Part shown: positions 25,677 through 34,316 of the stretch, piece by piece
How positions within the stretch are numbered: the first letter of the stretch is position 1
Layout: every line of letters starts with the position of its first letter
DNA from: Pseudomonas sp. AL03
Lineage (GTDB): Bacteria; Pseudomonadota; Gammaproteobacteria; Pseudomonadales; Pseudomonadaceae
DNA: 64,000 bases
NCBI RefSeq assembly: GCF_029960815.1
Contig: NZ_JASBRE010000008.1
Span: 123,138 to 187,137 of the forward strand
Reading direction: 5' to 3'
Notes under the pieces: model-generated
Told to the model about the DNA's origin: nothing
Seen by the model: the letters and a program-made list of their open reading frames with translations, nothing else
The model's database searches: none
Program-made: the position numbers and the translations under genes

Positions 25677-26629
25677 TTGATGACTTCGTCAGTGGTCGGC
25701 TTGATCGAGTGATCCCGACCCAGTCCCGACACGTGGTGTTTGGGTTCGTGGTCGTGCTCACCGGGGACTTTTTCGCCATCATTCTTGCCCTCGGTCGACA
25801 TGTGTTCGATCACGGCATTCATCTCGGCGCCGAGCAACAGCACCGCGGCGGAAATATAGAAATACAGCAACAGCACGATGATCGCGCCGATACTGCCATA
25901 CATGGCGTTGTAGTTGGCGAACGCCTTGACGTACAGACCGAAACCCAGTGACGCGATGATCCACACCACCACCGCCAGCACCGAACCCGGCGTGATGAAA
26001 CGAAACTCTTGTTTGACGTCGGGCATGACGTAATAAATCAGCGCCACCGCCATCATCAACAGAATCACGACCACCGGCCAGCGCACGATGGTCCAGAGCG
26101 TCACGATGAAGTCTTCGAGGCCGACTTGCGCGGCGATCCAGCCCATCACCTGCGGTCCGAGCACCATCAGCGCGGCAGCGACCAGCAGCATACCGGCGAT
26201 GCCGACGGTGTAGATAATCGACAGCGGAAAACGCTTCCACGCCGGACGGCCCTCGACCACGTCGTAGGCAGCATTCATCGCGCTCATCATCAGCCGCACA
26301 CCGGCGGACGCGGTCCACAGGGCAATCACGATACCGACCGACAGCAAGCCACCTTTGGATTGCTGGAGCTGGTCGATGACCGGGTTGACCTGTTCCAACG
26401 CCTGGGGTGGCAACACCAGTTCTGACTGCAGGCGCAGCCAGGAGAAGAAGTCCGGCAGGTGCAGGAAACCGATCAGGGCGATGAGGAACAGAATGAAGGG
26501 AAATAGCGAGAACAGCATCTGATAGGCCAGCGCCGAGGCATAGGTCGACATCTCGTCGGCGACGAACTCAGTGACCGTGCGAACCATGACACGGTGCAGG
26601 CGTAAACCTTTCATGTGTGGGAAAAACAT
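25673..26629 (-). CDS. YihY/virulence factor BrkB family inner-membrane protein
   Basis: A 318-residue protein with about six spans and the family landmarks '[22 protein letters not shown]', '[29 protein letters not shown]' and '[31 protein letters not shown]'. The last 40 residues are a charged, His-rich cytoplasmic tail. Despite older RNase BN and Brk labels, the family's function is unresolved. AAAGGAG sits before ATG 26629. It is co-transcribed with, and overlaps, def. Confidence 0.88.
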   Translation of the reverse strand: MFFPHMKGLRLHRVMVRTVTEFVADEMSTYASALAYQMLFSLFPFILFLIALIGFLHLPDFFSWLRLQSELVLPPQALEQVNPVIDQLQQSKGGLLSVGIVIALWTASAGVRLMMSAMNAAYDVVEGRPAWKRFPLSIIYTVGIAGMLLVAAALMVLGPQVMGWIAAQVGLEDFIVTLWTIVRWPVVVILLMMAVALIYYVMPDVKQEFRFITPGSVLAVVVWIIASLGFGLYVKAFANYNAMYGSIGAIIVLLLYFYISAAVLLLGAEMNAVIEHMSTEGKNDGEKVPGEHDHEPKHHVSGLGRDHSIKPTTDEVIK

Positions 26630-26743
26630 TAGCGTCTCCTTTCGCCGCAAAATTTGGTCGAAGTCGTGGCGACTCAGGGGCCGTTTTCTACATCAAAGTA
26701 GCCTACTTGGCGATTTTGATCTTGCTCATGCTCAGACTGACAC

Positions 26744-26771
26744 AAAAACGGCCATCCGCGGATGGCCGTTT
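26744..26771. terminator. Intrinsic terminator after csbD-like gene
   Basis: AAACGGCCATCC and GGATGGCCGTTT form a 12-bp stem with a tiny loop between the CsbD gene and the YihY gene; A and T runs flank it. Confidence 0.85.
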
Positions 26772-26793
26772 CTGACACGCTTTAAAGGCCGGA

Positions 26794-26985
26794 TCACGCC
26801 TTGTCGATGCCTTTCTTGATCGCATCCTTGGCTTTACCGACCGCTTGCTGGGCTTCGCCTTTCTTTTCCTGCACGACGCCTTCGGCGCGCATTTTGTCGC
26901 TACCGGTGGCCTTGCCGACGCCTTGCTTGACGTTGCCGGCGGCTTCGTTGGCCATGCCTTTTACTTTATCGCCAGTGCTGCTCAT
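26794..26985 (-). CDS. CsbD family stress protein
   Basis: A 63-residue, Lys/Ala/Gly-rich hydrophilic protein with the CsbD repeats 'GKATGSDKMRAEGVVQEKKG' and 'AVGKAKDAIKKG'. CsbD/YjbJ proteins are abundant in general-stress and stationary conditions; their molecular action is unknown. AGGAG precedes the ATG and a strong terminator follows. Confidence 0.88.
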   Translation of the reverse strand: MSSTGDKVKGMANEAAGNVKQGVGKATGSDKMRAEGVVQEKKGEAQQAVGKAKDAIKKGIDKA

Positions 26986-27185
26986 GGTGTTTCTCCTGTG
27001 AACAATTCAACGGGGAAAGTTGTTACACAAAGATTGACCGGAGGCGTTTGTGCCGAGTTTCATTTATTTTCACCGCGATATTTCATCGTTCAGTGCAGGT
27101 TGGGCTTTATGTTTGTCGACCAACCCCCGAGAATGCGCAACGTATTCAGGCCATGGCGCTGAAGATCCAATCCTGTAGGAATGTT

Positions 27186-27563
27186 ATGAAACTCGATAAA
27201 AAGCAGGCCATTGCCCGCAGAAACCAGGAACTTGGCGGTGCTGTGCTTGGCGTCAATAACTGCCATTTCACCGAATTGAACCGCAACCGCAACATTTGGT
27301 GGTTCGATATTCCGGTCGCGCGCCTGGCCGTTGGTCAGTACGAATGGGTTCACCTGCTGATGCACACGCCGGACACCGACGAACTGCTGCACCTGAAAGT
27401 GCCGACGGTGTTCCTGCGCGAGAAGCTCGAAGGACTGGTGGTGCGCAACGAAGGCAAGCGTAAAGCCGCTTTGAGCCTGGAACTGAGCGCCGACAAGGAC
27501 TCGTACCTCCAGGACATGCGCCCGGCGGGTACCAACGTGAACTTCGCGCAGTTTCGCCTGTAA
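27186..27563 (+). CDS. Conserved hypothetical protein, mixed alpha/beta
   Basis: A 125-residue soluble protein from ATG 27186 with AGGA upstream. It starts with a basic helix ('KLDKKQAIARRNQELGG') and continues with beta-rich sequence ('IWWFDIPVARLAVGQYEWVHLLMH', 'KVPTVFLREKLEGLVVR'). No signal peptide, membrane span or known active-site motif is seen. The upstream frame is longer but has no ribosome site. I do not recognise a characterised family; a DNA-repair or nuclease-associated role is not supported. Confidence 0.75.
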   Translation: MKLDKKQAIARRNQELGGAVLGVNNCHFTELNRNRNIWWFDIPVARLAVGQYEWVHLLMHTPDTDELLHLKVPTVFLREKLEGLVVRNEGKRKAALSLELSADKDSYLQDMRPAGTNVNFAQFRL

Positions 27564-27566
27564 AGA

Positions 27567-27597
27567 GATCGTTCCCACGCTCTGCGTGGTAACGATC
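27567..27597. repeat. GATCGTTCCCACGC palindromic repeat, short form (copy 3)
   Basis: GATCGTTCCCACGC and GCGTGGTAACGATC around TCT, directly after the hypothetical gene and before the fadD1 terminator. Confidence 0.8.
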
Positions 27598-27608
27598 AGC
27601 TATAAACA

Positions 27609-27637
27609 AGAAGCCCCGCATCTGCGGGGCTTCTTGT
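27609..27637. terminator. Intrinsic terminator (fadD1 / hypothetical gene)
   Basis: AAGAAGCCCCGCA and TGCGGGGCTTCTT pair perfectly with a 1-2 base loop between converging genes; works in both directions. Confidence 0.85.
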
Positions 27638-27638
27638 G

Positions 27639-29339
27639 TTACGCGCCTACCTTCTTGACGCCGAGCTTCTTCAATTCTTCGTCGCGCAACTCGCGGCGCA
27701 GGATCTTGCCGACGTTGGTGGTCGGCAGCGCATCGCGGAACTCCACGGAGCGCGGAACCTTGTAACCGGTGACGTTGGCGCGCATGTGCTCCATCACCTG
27801 TTCCTTGGTCAGCGTCACGCCCGGTTTGGCGACGATGAAGAGCTTGATCGCCTCGCCCGACTTCTCGTCCGGCACGCCGATGGCTGCGCATTGCAGCACG
27901 CCTGGCAGGGTCGCAAGCACGTCTTCCAGTTCATTCGGGTACACGTTGAAACCGGAGACCAGGATCATGTCTTTCTTGCGATCGACGATGCGCATGTAAC
28001 CATCAGGCTGGATCAGCGCAATGTCACCGGTCTTCAACCAGCCTTCGCTGTCGAGGATTTCATCGGTGGCGTCCTGACGCTGCCAGTAGCCCTTCATGAC
28101 TTGCGGACCTTTCACACACAGCTCGCCGATTGCGCCCAACGGCTGCTCAACGCCGGCATCGTCGATGATTTTGCACAGGGTCGACGGAACCGGAATACCG
28201 ATGGTGCCGATCTGGATGTTCTGGATCGGATTGACGGTGGCCACCGGGCTGGTTTCGGTCATGCCGTAACCTTCGCAGACGGCGCACCCGGTGACCGCTT
28301 TCCAGCGTTCGGCGGCAGCCAGTTGCAGGGCCATGCCACCGGACAGGGTGACTTTCAACGCCGAGAAGTCCAGCTTGCGGAAGTCTTCGTTGTTGCACAA
28401 GGCGACGAACAGCGTGTTGAGCCCGACGAAACCGCTGAACTTCCACTTCGACAGTTCCTTGATCATCGCCGTCAAATCGCGCGGGTTGCTGATCAGCACG
28501 TTGTGGTTACCGATCAGCATCATCGCCATGCAATGAAAGGTGAAGGCATAGATGTGGTACAGCGGCAGCGGCGTGATCAGGATCTCGCAGCCTTCATGAA
28601 GGTTGGAACCCATCAGCGCCTTGCACTGCAGCATGTTCGCCACCAGGTTGCGGTGGGTGAGCATCGCTCCCTTGGCCACGCCGGTGGTGCCGCCGGTGTA
28701 TTGCAGCACGGCAACGTCGCTGCTGGCCGGGTTGGCTTCAGCCACTGGCTGGCCATGCCCCTTGCTCAGCACGTCGTTGAACTTGATGGCCTTGGGCAAG
28801 TGATACGCCGGGACCATCTTCTTCACATACTTGATGACGCTGTTGACCAGCAAACGCTTGAGCGGCGGCAGCAGGTCGGCCACTTCGGTGACGATCACGT
28901 GCTTGACGCCGGTTTTCGGCACGACGGTCTGGGCCAGGTGCGCCATGTTGGCCAGGCAGACCAGGGCTTTGGCACCGGAGTCGTTGAATTGGTGTTCCAT
29001 TTCCCGCGCGGTGTACAGCGGGTTGGTGTTGACCACGATCAGCCCGGCGCGGATGGCACCGAAGACGGCGACCGGGTACTGCAACACGTTGGGCAGCTGC
29101 ACGGCGATTCGATCGCCTGGCTGCAAGTCGGTATGCTGTTGCAGGTAAGCGGCAAAGGCACCGGACAATTCGTACAGTTCACCGTAGGTGATTGTCTTGC
29201 CCAGGTTGCTGAATGCCGGTTTGTCGGCAAAGCGCTGGCAGGACTGCTTCAACACCGCCTGAATATTCGGATACTCGTCCGGATTGATGTCGGCAGCAAT
29301 CCCGGCAGGGTACTTATCCTTCCAAAAGTCTTCGATCAT
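27639..29339 (-). CDS. fadD1: Long-chain-fatty-acid-CoA ligase FadD1
   Basis: A 566-residue ANL-family ligase. AMP/ATP-binding P-loop 'YTGGTTGVAKGAMLTH' (about residue 213), 'GYGMTETSP' (about 357) and the fatty-acyl-CoA synthetase signature 'GWLKTGDIALIQPDGYMRIVDRKKDM' followed by 'GFNVYPNELEDVL'. It activates long-chain fatty acids as acyl-CoA at the inner membrane for beta-oxidation. A paralogous ligase lies upstream on the same strand, as in the P. aeruginosa fadD1-fadD2 pair. GGAG precedes the ATG. Confidence 0.94.
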   Translation of the reverse strand: MIEDFWKDKYPAGIAADINPDEYPNIQAVLKQSCQRFADKPAFSNLGKTITYGELYELSGAFAAYLQQHTDLQPGDRIAVQLPNVLQYPVAVFGAIRAGLIVVNTNPLYTAREMEHQFNDSGAKALVCLANMAHLAQTVVPKTGVKHVIVTEVADLLPPLKRLLVNSVIKYVKKMVPAYHLPKAIKFNDVLSKGHGQPVAEANPASSDVAVLQYTGGTTGVAKGAMLTHRNLVANMLQCKALMGSNLHEGCEILITPLPLYHIYAFTFHCMAMMLIGNHNVLISNPRDLTAMIKELSKWKFSGFVGLNTLFVALCNNEDFRKLDFSALKVTLSGGMALQLAAAERWKAVTGCAVCEGYGMTETSPVATVNPIQNIQIGTIGIPVPSTLCKIIDDAGVEQPLGAIGELCVKGPQVMKGYWQRQDATDEILDSEGWLKTGDIALIQPDGYMRIVDRKKDMILVSGFNVYPNELEDVLATLPGVLQCAAIGVPDEKSGEAIKLFIVAKPGVTLTKEQVMEHMRANVTGYKVPRSVEFRDALPTTNVGKILRRELRDEELKKLGVKKVGA

Positions 29340-29713
29340 GGAAGCCCACTCCTCAGCAACGCGAGTTCATCACCGCATTTGATTCGATTATTATTGGTGT
29401 GTGTTTTTTATTGGTGTCGATTGCTGGTGAGTCTGGCTTTTTAGTTAGGCCGAGAAGTCACAAAGCGCGCCGAGAGTAGCAGCTTTGCCAAGGGCCTACT
29501 AGAGCCAAAAACCGGCCCCACAGTCACTTTAATGACTAAAGACTAACAGGTAGTCATTTTAGAGCAAAAATTCTATAGCGCCCTGCAAGCCTTTGGATTC
29601 GGGCCTTCTGCCCCACAAAAAGCATCGCGAGCAAGCTCGCTCCCACAAGGTCATCGGTGATCCTGTGGGAGCGGGCTTGCCCGCGATCCGCGCAAAGCGC
29701 GGCCATTCAACAC
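29340..29713. other. fadD2-fadD1 intergenic region
   Basis: No gene seen. It carries an AT-rich upstream stretch for fadD1, a dyad AGTCA-N6-TGACT at 29521-29536 and a third AGTCA near 29551, and a back-to-back pair of REP units (29625-29686). FadD1 therefore likely has its own promoter. Confidence 0.5.
29625..29686. repeat. REP doublet, back-to-back orientation
   Basis: TCGCGAGCAAGCTCGCTCCC followed 18 bases later by GTGGGAGCGGGCTTGCCCGC in inverted order. The two units belong to slightly different REP variants (AGCTCGCT against GGCTTGCC), so the pair is probably two singlets rather than one REPIN. Confidence 0.8.
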
Positions 29714-31402
29714 TCAGGCGATATCACGCAACTCCCGCCGCAAGATCTTGCCCACCGGCGTCATCGGCAACGACTCACGCAAGACGATGTGCTTGGGTAC
29801 TTTGTACGCCGTGAAGTTCTCCTTGCAGTACGCCTTCAGTTCTTCAAGGCTGACACCCGATTCACGGGCCACCACAAACAGCTTCACCGCCTCCCCCGAA
29901 CGCTCATCCGGCACACCGATCACCGCGCAGCTGGCGACTTTTGGGTGAGCCATCACCACGTCTTCGATCTCGTTCGGGTACACGTTGAAACCCGAGACGA
30001 TGATCATGTCTTTTTTGCGATCGACGATGCGCACAAAACCGTCCGGGTCGATCACCGCGATGTCACCGGACTTGAACCAGCCTTCTGCATCCAGCACTTC
30101 GTCGGTGGCTTCGGGCTTCTGCCAATAACCTTTCATGATCTGCGGGCCTTTGATGCACAGTTCGCCGCGCTCGCCCAAGGGTTGCTCGACGCCCTCATCG
30201 TTGATGACCTTCAGCGTGGTGCCCGGCACCGGCAGGCCGACTGTGCCGATGCGCGACTTATCGCCGTAAGGGTTGGTGCAGGCCACGGGTGAGGTTTCGG
30301 TCAGGCCGTAGCCTTCGGTAATGCGACAACCGGTGAGCTGTTCCCAGCGCTCGGCGGTGACCTTGACCAACGCGGTGCCGCCGGAGTTGGTGAGTTTGAG
30401 GCTGGAGAAATCCAGAGTCTTGAAGTCCGGATGGTCCATCAACGCGACGAACAGCGTGTTGAGCCCCAGCAACGCCGAGAAACGCCAGTTCTTCAGTTCC
30501 TTGATGAAACCCTTGATGTCCCGCGGATTGGTGATCAGTACGTTGTGGTTACCGGTCACCATCATGCACATGCAGTTCGCCGTGAAGGCATAGATGTGGT
30601 ACAGCGGCAGCGGCGCGATCATCACCTCCTGCCCTTCGCGCAGCAGTGGCTGACCGTCGGTGCCGAACTGACCCAGGCACGCGCGCGCCTGCTGCATGTT
30701 CGCCACCAGGTTGCCGTGAGTCAGCATCGCCCCCTTGGCCAGCCCGGTGGTGCCGCCAGTGTATTGCAGCACGGCGATGTCGCCGAGGCCGGCATTCAGC
30801 GGCTTGATCCCCAGGCCTCGACCCAGACTCAGCGCGCTCTTGAAGGAAATCGCCTGCGGCAAGGAATACGCCGGGACCATCTTCTTGACCTTGCTCACCA
30901 GGGTATTGACCAGCCAGCCCTTGGCGGCGGGCATCAGGTCACCCATCTTCGCTTCGATCAGGTACTGGATGTCGGTGTCGGGCAGCACCTCCTGGACTTT
31001 CTGCCCGAACATGTTCAGGTACACCAGCGCCCGGGCCCCGGAGTCCTTGAACTGATGACGCATCTCCCGCGCGGTGTACAACGGGTTGGTGTTGACCACG
31101 ATCAGCCCGGCGCGCAGGGCACCGAACACGGCAATCGGGTAATGCAGGACGTTGGGCATCTGCACCGCAATGCGATCCCCCGGCACCAGGTCGGTGTGGG
31201 CTTGCAAGTAACCGGCGAAGGCTGCGCTGTAGCGCTCCAGTTCGGCGTAGGTCAGGGTTATGCCCATGTTGCTGAATGCCGGGCGGTCAGCAAATTTCTT
31301 GCAGGAACGCTCGAACACCTCGATCACCGACTTATAGGCCCCTTGGTCGATGTCCAGGGGCACGCCGGCGGGGCGTTTGTCATTCCAGAAATCAGGTTGC
31401 AT
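29714..31402 (-). CDS. fadD2: Long-chain-fatty-acid-CoA ligase FadD2
   Basis: A 562-residue paralogue of FadD1 with 'YTGGTTGLAKGAMLTHGN', 'GYGLTETSP' and the signature 'GWFKSGDIAVIDPDGFVRIVDRKKDM'. It activates fatty acids with CoA and ATP. GAGGA lies before the ATG. It is divergent from the hydrolase-phaJ1 pair, the same four-gene neighbourhood as PA3299-PA3302. The two ligases probably differ in chain-length preference or inducer; the sequence does not say which. Confidence 0.93.
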   Translation of the reverse strand: MQPDFWNDKRPAGVPLDIDQGAYKSVIEVFERSCKKFADRPAFSNMGITLTYAELERYSAAFAGYLQAHTDLVPGDRIAVQMPNVLHYPIAVFGALRAGLIVVNTNPLYTAREMRHQFKDSGARALVYLNMFGQKVQEVLPDTDIQYLIEAKMGDLMPAAKGWLVNTLVSKVKKMVPAYSLPQAISFKSALSLGRGLGIKPLNAGLGDIAVLQYTGGTTGLAKGAMLTHGNLVANMQQARACLGQFGTDGQPLLREGQEVMIAPLPLYHIYAFTANCMCMMVTGNHNVLITNPRDIKGFIKELKNWRFSALLGLNTLFVALMDHPDFKTLDFSSLKLTNSGGTALVKVTAERWEQLTGCRITEGYGLTETSPVACTNPYGDKSRIGTVGLPVPGTTLKVINDEGVEQPLGERGELCIKGPQIMKGYWQKPEATDEVLDAEGWFKSGDIAVIDPDGFVRIVDRKKDMIIVSGFNVYPNEIEDVVMAHPKVASCAVIGVPDERSGEAVKLFVVARESGVSLEELKAYCKENFTAYKVPKHIVLRESLPMTPVGKILRRELRDIA

Positions 31403-31660
31403 TGTTTTTGTCCTCTTTACCTGAACCTATCCGGGGCCGCTTTTCTGTCCTTCCTCTCTCATCCCTCAAAAAGCAGAAAGCGAAAAGCGGGGCTTCACGG
31501 ACACTAGCAGCTATGGCGAATCAGGCAAATATGCGCACGGGCCTCATTGACCGTGTGAATCTTGGTGCCGTGGCGTGGCCTGATCAGACGGCACGCTATG
31601 GATGCGCTATACAATGCAACGACGTCCATGCCACATGCAGCCCTATGCAAAGGAATCGCC

Positions 31661-32605
31661 ATGATCCACGACACTTTTTGGCTGACCGCGAGTGACCGCA
31701 GCCGCCTCTTCGTTAACCAGTGGCTGCCAACAGCTCCACTCAAGGCAGTGATCCTGCTGGCCCACGGCATGGCGGAACACAGTGGTCGCTACGCCCGTCT
31801 GGCGGAAAAACTCTGCGATCAGGGTTACGGCGTCTATGCACCGGATCAGCGTGGACATGGCAAAACTGCCGAAAACGGGACACTCGGCCATTTCGCCGAC
31901 AACGATGGCTGGGGCAAAGTGGTGGGTGACCTGGCTTGCCTCAATCAGCACATCGGCCAACAACATTCCGGCGTGCCGATCGTGCTGCTCGGCCACAGCA
32001 TGGGCAGCTACATCGCCCAGGCCTATCTGCTGCATCACAGCGCCAGTCTGCACGGAGCCGTCCTCAGCGGTTCGAACTTCCAACCGGTGGCGCTCTATCG
32101 CGCGGCGCGGCAGATTGCGCGGTTAGAACGTTTGCGCCAAGGCCCGAAAGGTCGCAGCGCGCTGATTGAATGGCTGTCGTTCGGCTCGTTCAACAAAAAA
32201 TTCAAACCGGTGCGCACGCGGTTCGACTGGCTCAGTCGCGATCCGGCGGAAGTCGATCTGTACGCCAACGACCCACTCTGCGGCTTTCGCTGCACCAATC
32301 AGCTATGGATCGATTTGCTCGGTGGGTTGCAGCAAATCAGCAAAGCGTCCAATCTCGCTCAGATTGATCCGGGTCTGCCGTTGCTGGTCATTGGCGGTGA
32401 ATGTGATCCGGTGAGCGAAGGCAAACGTCTGAAAGTTCTGGCCCATGCGCTACGCGCGGCTGGCAGCCAGAGCCTGCAACTGACAATTTACCCGCAGGCA
32501 CGGCATGAACTGTTCAACGAGAGCAACCGCGATGAAGTGATCAATGACGTGTTGAACTGGATCGCCCAAGCGCTGAGCCATCGCCGGCCACCCAGATCGG
32601 AATAG
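31661..32605 (+). CDS. Alpha/beta hydrolase (monoglyceride lipase / lysophospholipase type)
   Basis: A 314-residue cytoplasmic hydrolase of the Hydrolase_4 group: oxyanion region 'LLAHGMAEHSGRY' (33-44), 'DQRGHGKT', nucleophile elbow GHSMG with Ser113, acid Asp249 ('GGECDPVS') and His282 ('ARHELFNE'). It should release fatty acids from monoacylglycerols or lysophospholipids, which the adjacent FadD enzymes could then activate. ATG 31661 follows AAAGGA. A more upstream in-frame codon lacks a ribosome site. It is probably co-transcribed with phaJ1 (39-base gap). Confidence 0.9.
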   Translation: MIHDTFWLTASDRSRLFVNQWLPTAPLKAVILLAHGMAEHSGRYARLAEKLCDQGYGVYAPDQRGHGKTAENGTLGHFADNDGWGKVVGDLACLNQHIGQQHSGVPIVLLGHSMGSYIAQAYLLHHSASLHGAVLSGSNFQPVALYRAARQIARLERLRQGPKGRSALIEWLSFGSFNKKFKPVRTRFDWLSRDPAEVDLYANDPLCGFRCTNQLWIDLLGGLQQISKASNLAQIDPGLPLLVIGGECDPVSEGKRLKVLAHALRAAGSQSLQLTIYPQARHELFNESNRDEVINDVLNWIAQALSHRRPPRSE

Positions 32606-32644
32606 TTTTTTTGTGGATTTTTTTTCGTCACAGGATTGAAACAG

Positions 32645-33115
32645 ATGACCCAGGTTACCAACACCCCTTACGAAGCCCTTGAAGTCGGCCAGACCGCCAG
32701 CTACAGCAAGACGGTCGAAGAGCGCGACATTCAGTTGTTCGCTGCGATGTCCGGCGATCACAACCCGGTGCACCTGGACGCTGAGTTCGCCGCCGGTACC
32801 ATGTTCAAGGAGCGCATCGCTCACGGCATGTTCAGCGGTGCGCTGATCAGCGCTGCCGTTGCCTGCGAATTGCCTGGGCCGGGGACTATTTATATCGGTC
32901 AGCAGATGAGCTTTCAGAAGCCGGTGAAGATTGGCGACACGCTGACCGTGCGTCTGGAGATTCTCGAGAAGCTGCCGAAGTTTCGTGTGCGGATTGCCAC
33001 TCGCGTGTTTAACCAGCGTGATGAGTTGGTGGTGGATGGTGAGGCGGAGATTCTGGCGCCGCGCAAGCAGCAGACTGTGTCGTTGCCTAAGCTGCCGGCA
33101 ATCAGCATCGGCTGA
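32645..33115 (+). CDS. phaJ1: (R)-specific enoyl-CoA hydratase PhaJ1 (MaoC fold)
   Basis: A 156-residue hot-dog enzyme with the R-hydratase motif 'MSGDHNPVHLDAEFA': catalytic Asp38 and His43. It hydrates trans-2-enoyl-CoA to (R)-3-hydroxyacyl-CoA and so links beta-oxidation to polyhydroxyalkanoate synthesis. Length and neighbourhood match P. aeruginosa PA3302 (PhaJ1). AGGA precedes ATG 32645. It is the second gene after the hydrolase. Confidence 0.88.
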   Translation: MTQVTNTPYEALEVGQTASYSKTVEERDIQLFAAMSGDHNPVHLDAEFAAGTMFKERIAHGMFSGALISAAVACELPGPGTIYIGQQMSFQKPVKIGDTLTVRLEILEKLPKFRVRIATRVFNQRDELVVDGEAEILAPRKQQTVSLPKLPAISIG

Positions 33116-33125
33116 TACCTGACAC

Positions 33126-33238
33126 TGATCGTTCCCACGCGCAGCAAAGGAATGCCTCAACGGACGCTCCGCGTTCGGCTGTTGATGGGACGCGGAGCGT
33201 CCCGGGCTGCATTCCCACGCGGAGCGTGGGAACGATCA
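33126..33238. repeat. GATCGTTCCCACGC palindromic repeat, long form (copy 4)
   Basis: A 113-bp inverted repeat beginning TGATCGTTCCCACGC and ending GCGTGGGAACGATCA, with an internal GGACGCTCCGCG / CGCGGAGCGTCC dyad. Its right edge contains the TGA stop of the HlyD-type gene, so the repeat abuts coding sequence with no spacer. Confidence 0.85.
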
Positions 33239-34099
33239 CTTTGAACCCTCCTGCACCTGCACACTCGCCGTCATCCCCGAACTCAAATTAATCCCCTCCG
33301 GCAACTTATCAATCTTGATTTTTACCGGAATTCGCTGCGCCAGCCTAACCCAGTTAAACGTCGGTTCCACCTCCGCCAACAACTGCCCATCCGGCGTGGT
33401 GTTGCGATCAGTAATCCCTCGACTGATGCTTTCGACATGCCCCTGCAACCCTTCCCCCGCGCTCATCAACCAAACCTTCACCGGATCGCCGACGCGGATC
33501 CGCGGCAGTTTGGTTTCTTCGAAATACGCCTGCACATAAAAAGTCGAATCGTCGATCAACGCCATCACCGGTTGCCCGGCATTTACGTAGTTGCCTTCAG
33601 CGAGGCGCAGGTTGGTGATGTGGCCGCTGCGGGGCGCGTGAACCTGGCTGCGGGCGAGGTTGAGTTCGGCGACCTTGGCTTCGGCCTGAGCTTCGCGCAG
33701 TTCGCCGCGGGCGATGCCGGCGTTGATCTGTGCGTTCTCGCGCAGCTCGGCACTGATCGCTTGCGGCCCGAGGCTGGCACGGCGGCTGGCTTCGCGTTCA
33801 CGCAGGTTGAGTTGTTGTTGCCGGGTCTGAACCACCGCGTGGGCTTTCTCCAGCGCGGCGTCGAAACGATCGCGGTCGATGCTCAGCAATAAATCGCCAG
33901 CCTTGACCTGCTGGTTATCAAAAGCCTTGAGTTCACGCACCCAACCCGAGACGTCCGGGGCGATCACCACCACGTCGGCACGGATCCGCGCGTCCCGGGT
34001 CCATGGGGTAAGCATGTAGTACTGCCACAAATGGAAGCCGGCAAAGATCGCCGCTACCACCAGGCCCAGGGTCACCGCGACACGTAGGGGTGTACGCAT
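33236..34099 (-). CDS. HlyD-family periplasmic adaptor of an efflux pump (AaeA-like)
   Basis: A 287-residue membrane fusion protein: one N-terminal span (about 7-30), biotinyl-lipoyl half 'VVVIAPDVSGWVRELKAFDNQQVKAGDLLLSID', a helical hairpin (about 75-140), the second lipoyl half 'VHAPRSGHITNLRLAEGNYVNAGQPVMALID', and a beta-barrel. With the FUSC and DUF1656 proteins it should form an aromatic-acid or drug exporter. AAGGAG precedes ATG 34099. It is the last gene of the three. Confidence 0.92.
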   Translation of the reverse strand: MRTPLRVAVTLGLVVAAIFAGFHLWQYYMLTPWTRDARIRADVVVIAPDVSGWVRELKAFDNQQVKAGDLLLSIDRDRFDAALEKAHAVVQTRQQQLNLREREASRRASLGPQAISAELRENAQINAGIARGELREAQAEAKVAELNLARSQVHAPRSGHITNLRLAEGNYVNAGQPVMALIDDSTFYVQAYFEETKLPRIRVGDPVKVWLMSAGEGLQGHVESISRGITDRNTTPDGQLLAEVEPTFNWVRLAQRIPVKIKIDKLPEGINLSSGMTASVQVQEGSK

Positions 34100-34109
34100 T
34101 TTCAACTCC

Positions 34110-34316
34110 TTATAAAGGTCCGAGGACGACGGTGATCAGGGTCAATACACAGACGTACAAGGCGCAATCAAACAATGCTTCGTGCCAGATCCAACGGCCC
34201 ACCGGCGTCAGGCGCAAGAGCATGCGCAAGGCCCCGGTCACGAGCAGCGCCAGCAACACATAAATCAGAAATGGACTGAGCAGCACGCCGCCCACCGACC
34301 ACTCACGCAAGCCCAT
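34110..34316 (-). CDS. DUF1656 small membrane subunit of the efflux operon (AaeX-like)
   Basis: A 68-residue, two-span protein ('SPFLIYVLLALLVTGALRMLL' and 'LYVCVLTLITVVLGPL') of DUF1656. It is always found between a FUSC transporter and an HlyD-like adaptor. AGGAG lies before the ATG, which overlaps the FUSC stop by 14 bases. Its role in the pump is unknown. Confidence 0.9.
   Translation of the reverse strand: MGLREWSVGGVLLSPFLIYVLLALLVTGALRMLLRLTPVGRWIWHEALFDCALYVCVLTLITVVLGPL

Noticed and set aside
27636..29444. A 602-codon frame antisense to fadD1
   Set aside because: FadD motifs are intact on the minus strand; a similar shadow occurs over fadD2, showing that it is a codon-bias effect.
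29521..29560. PsrA or FadR operator before fadD1
   Set aside because: The AGTCA dyad does not match the PsrA GAAAC..GTTTC pattern or the FadR site.
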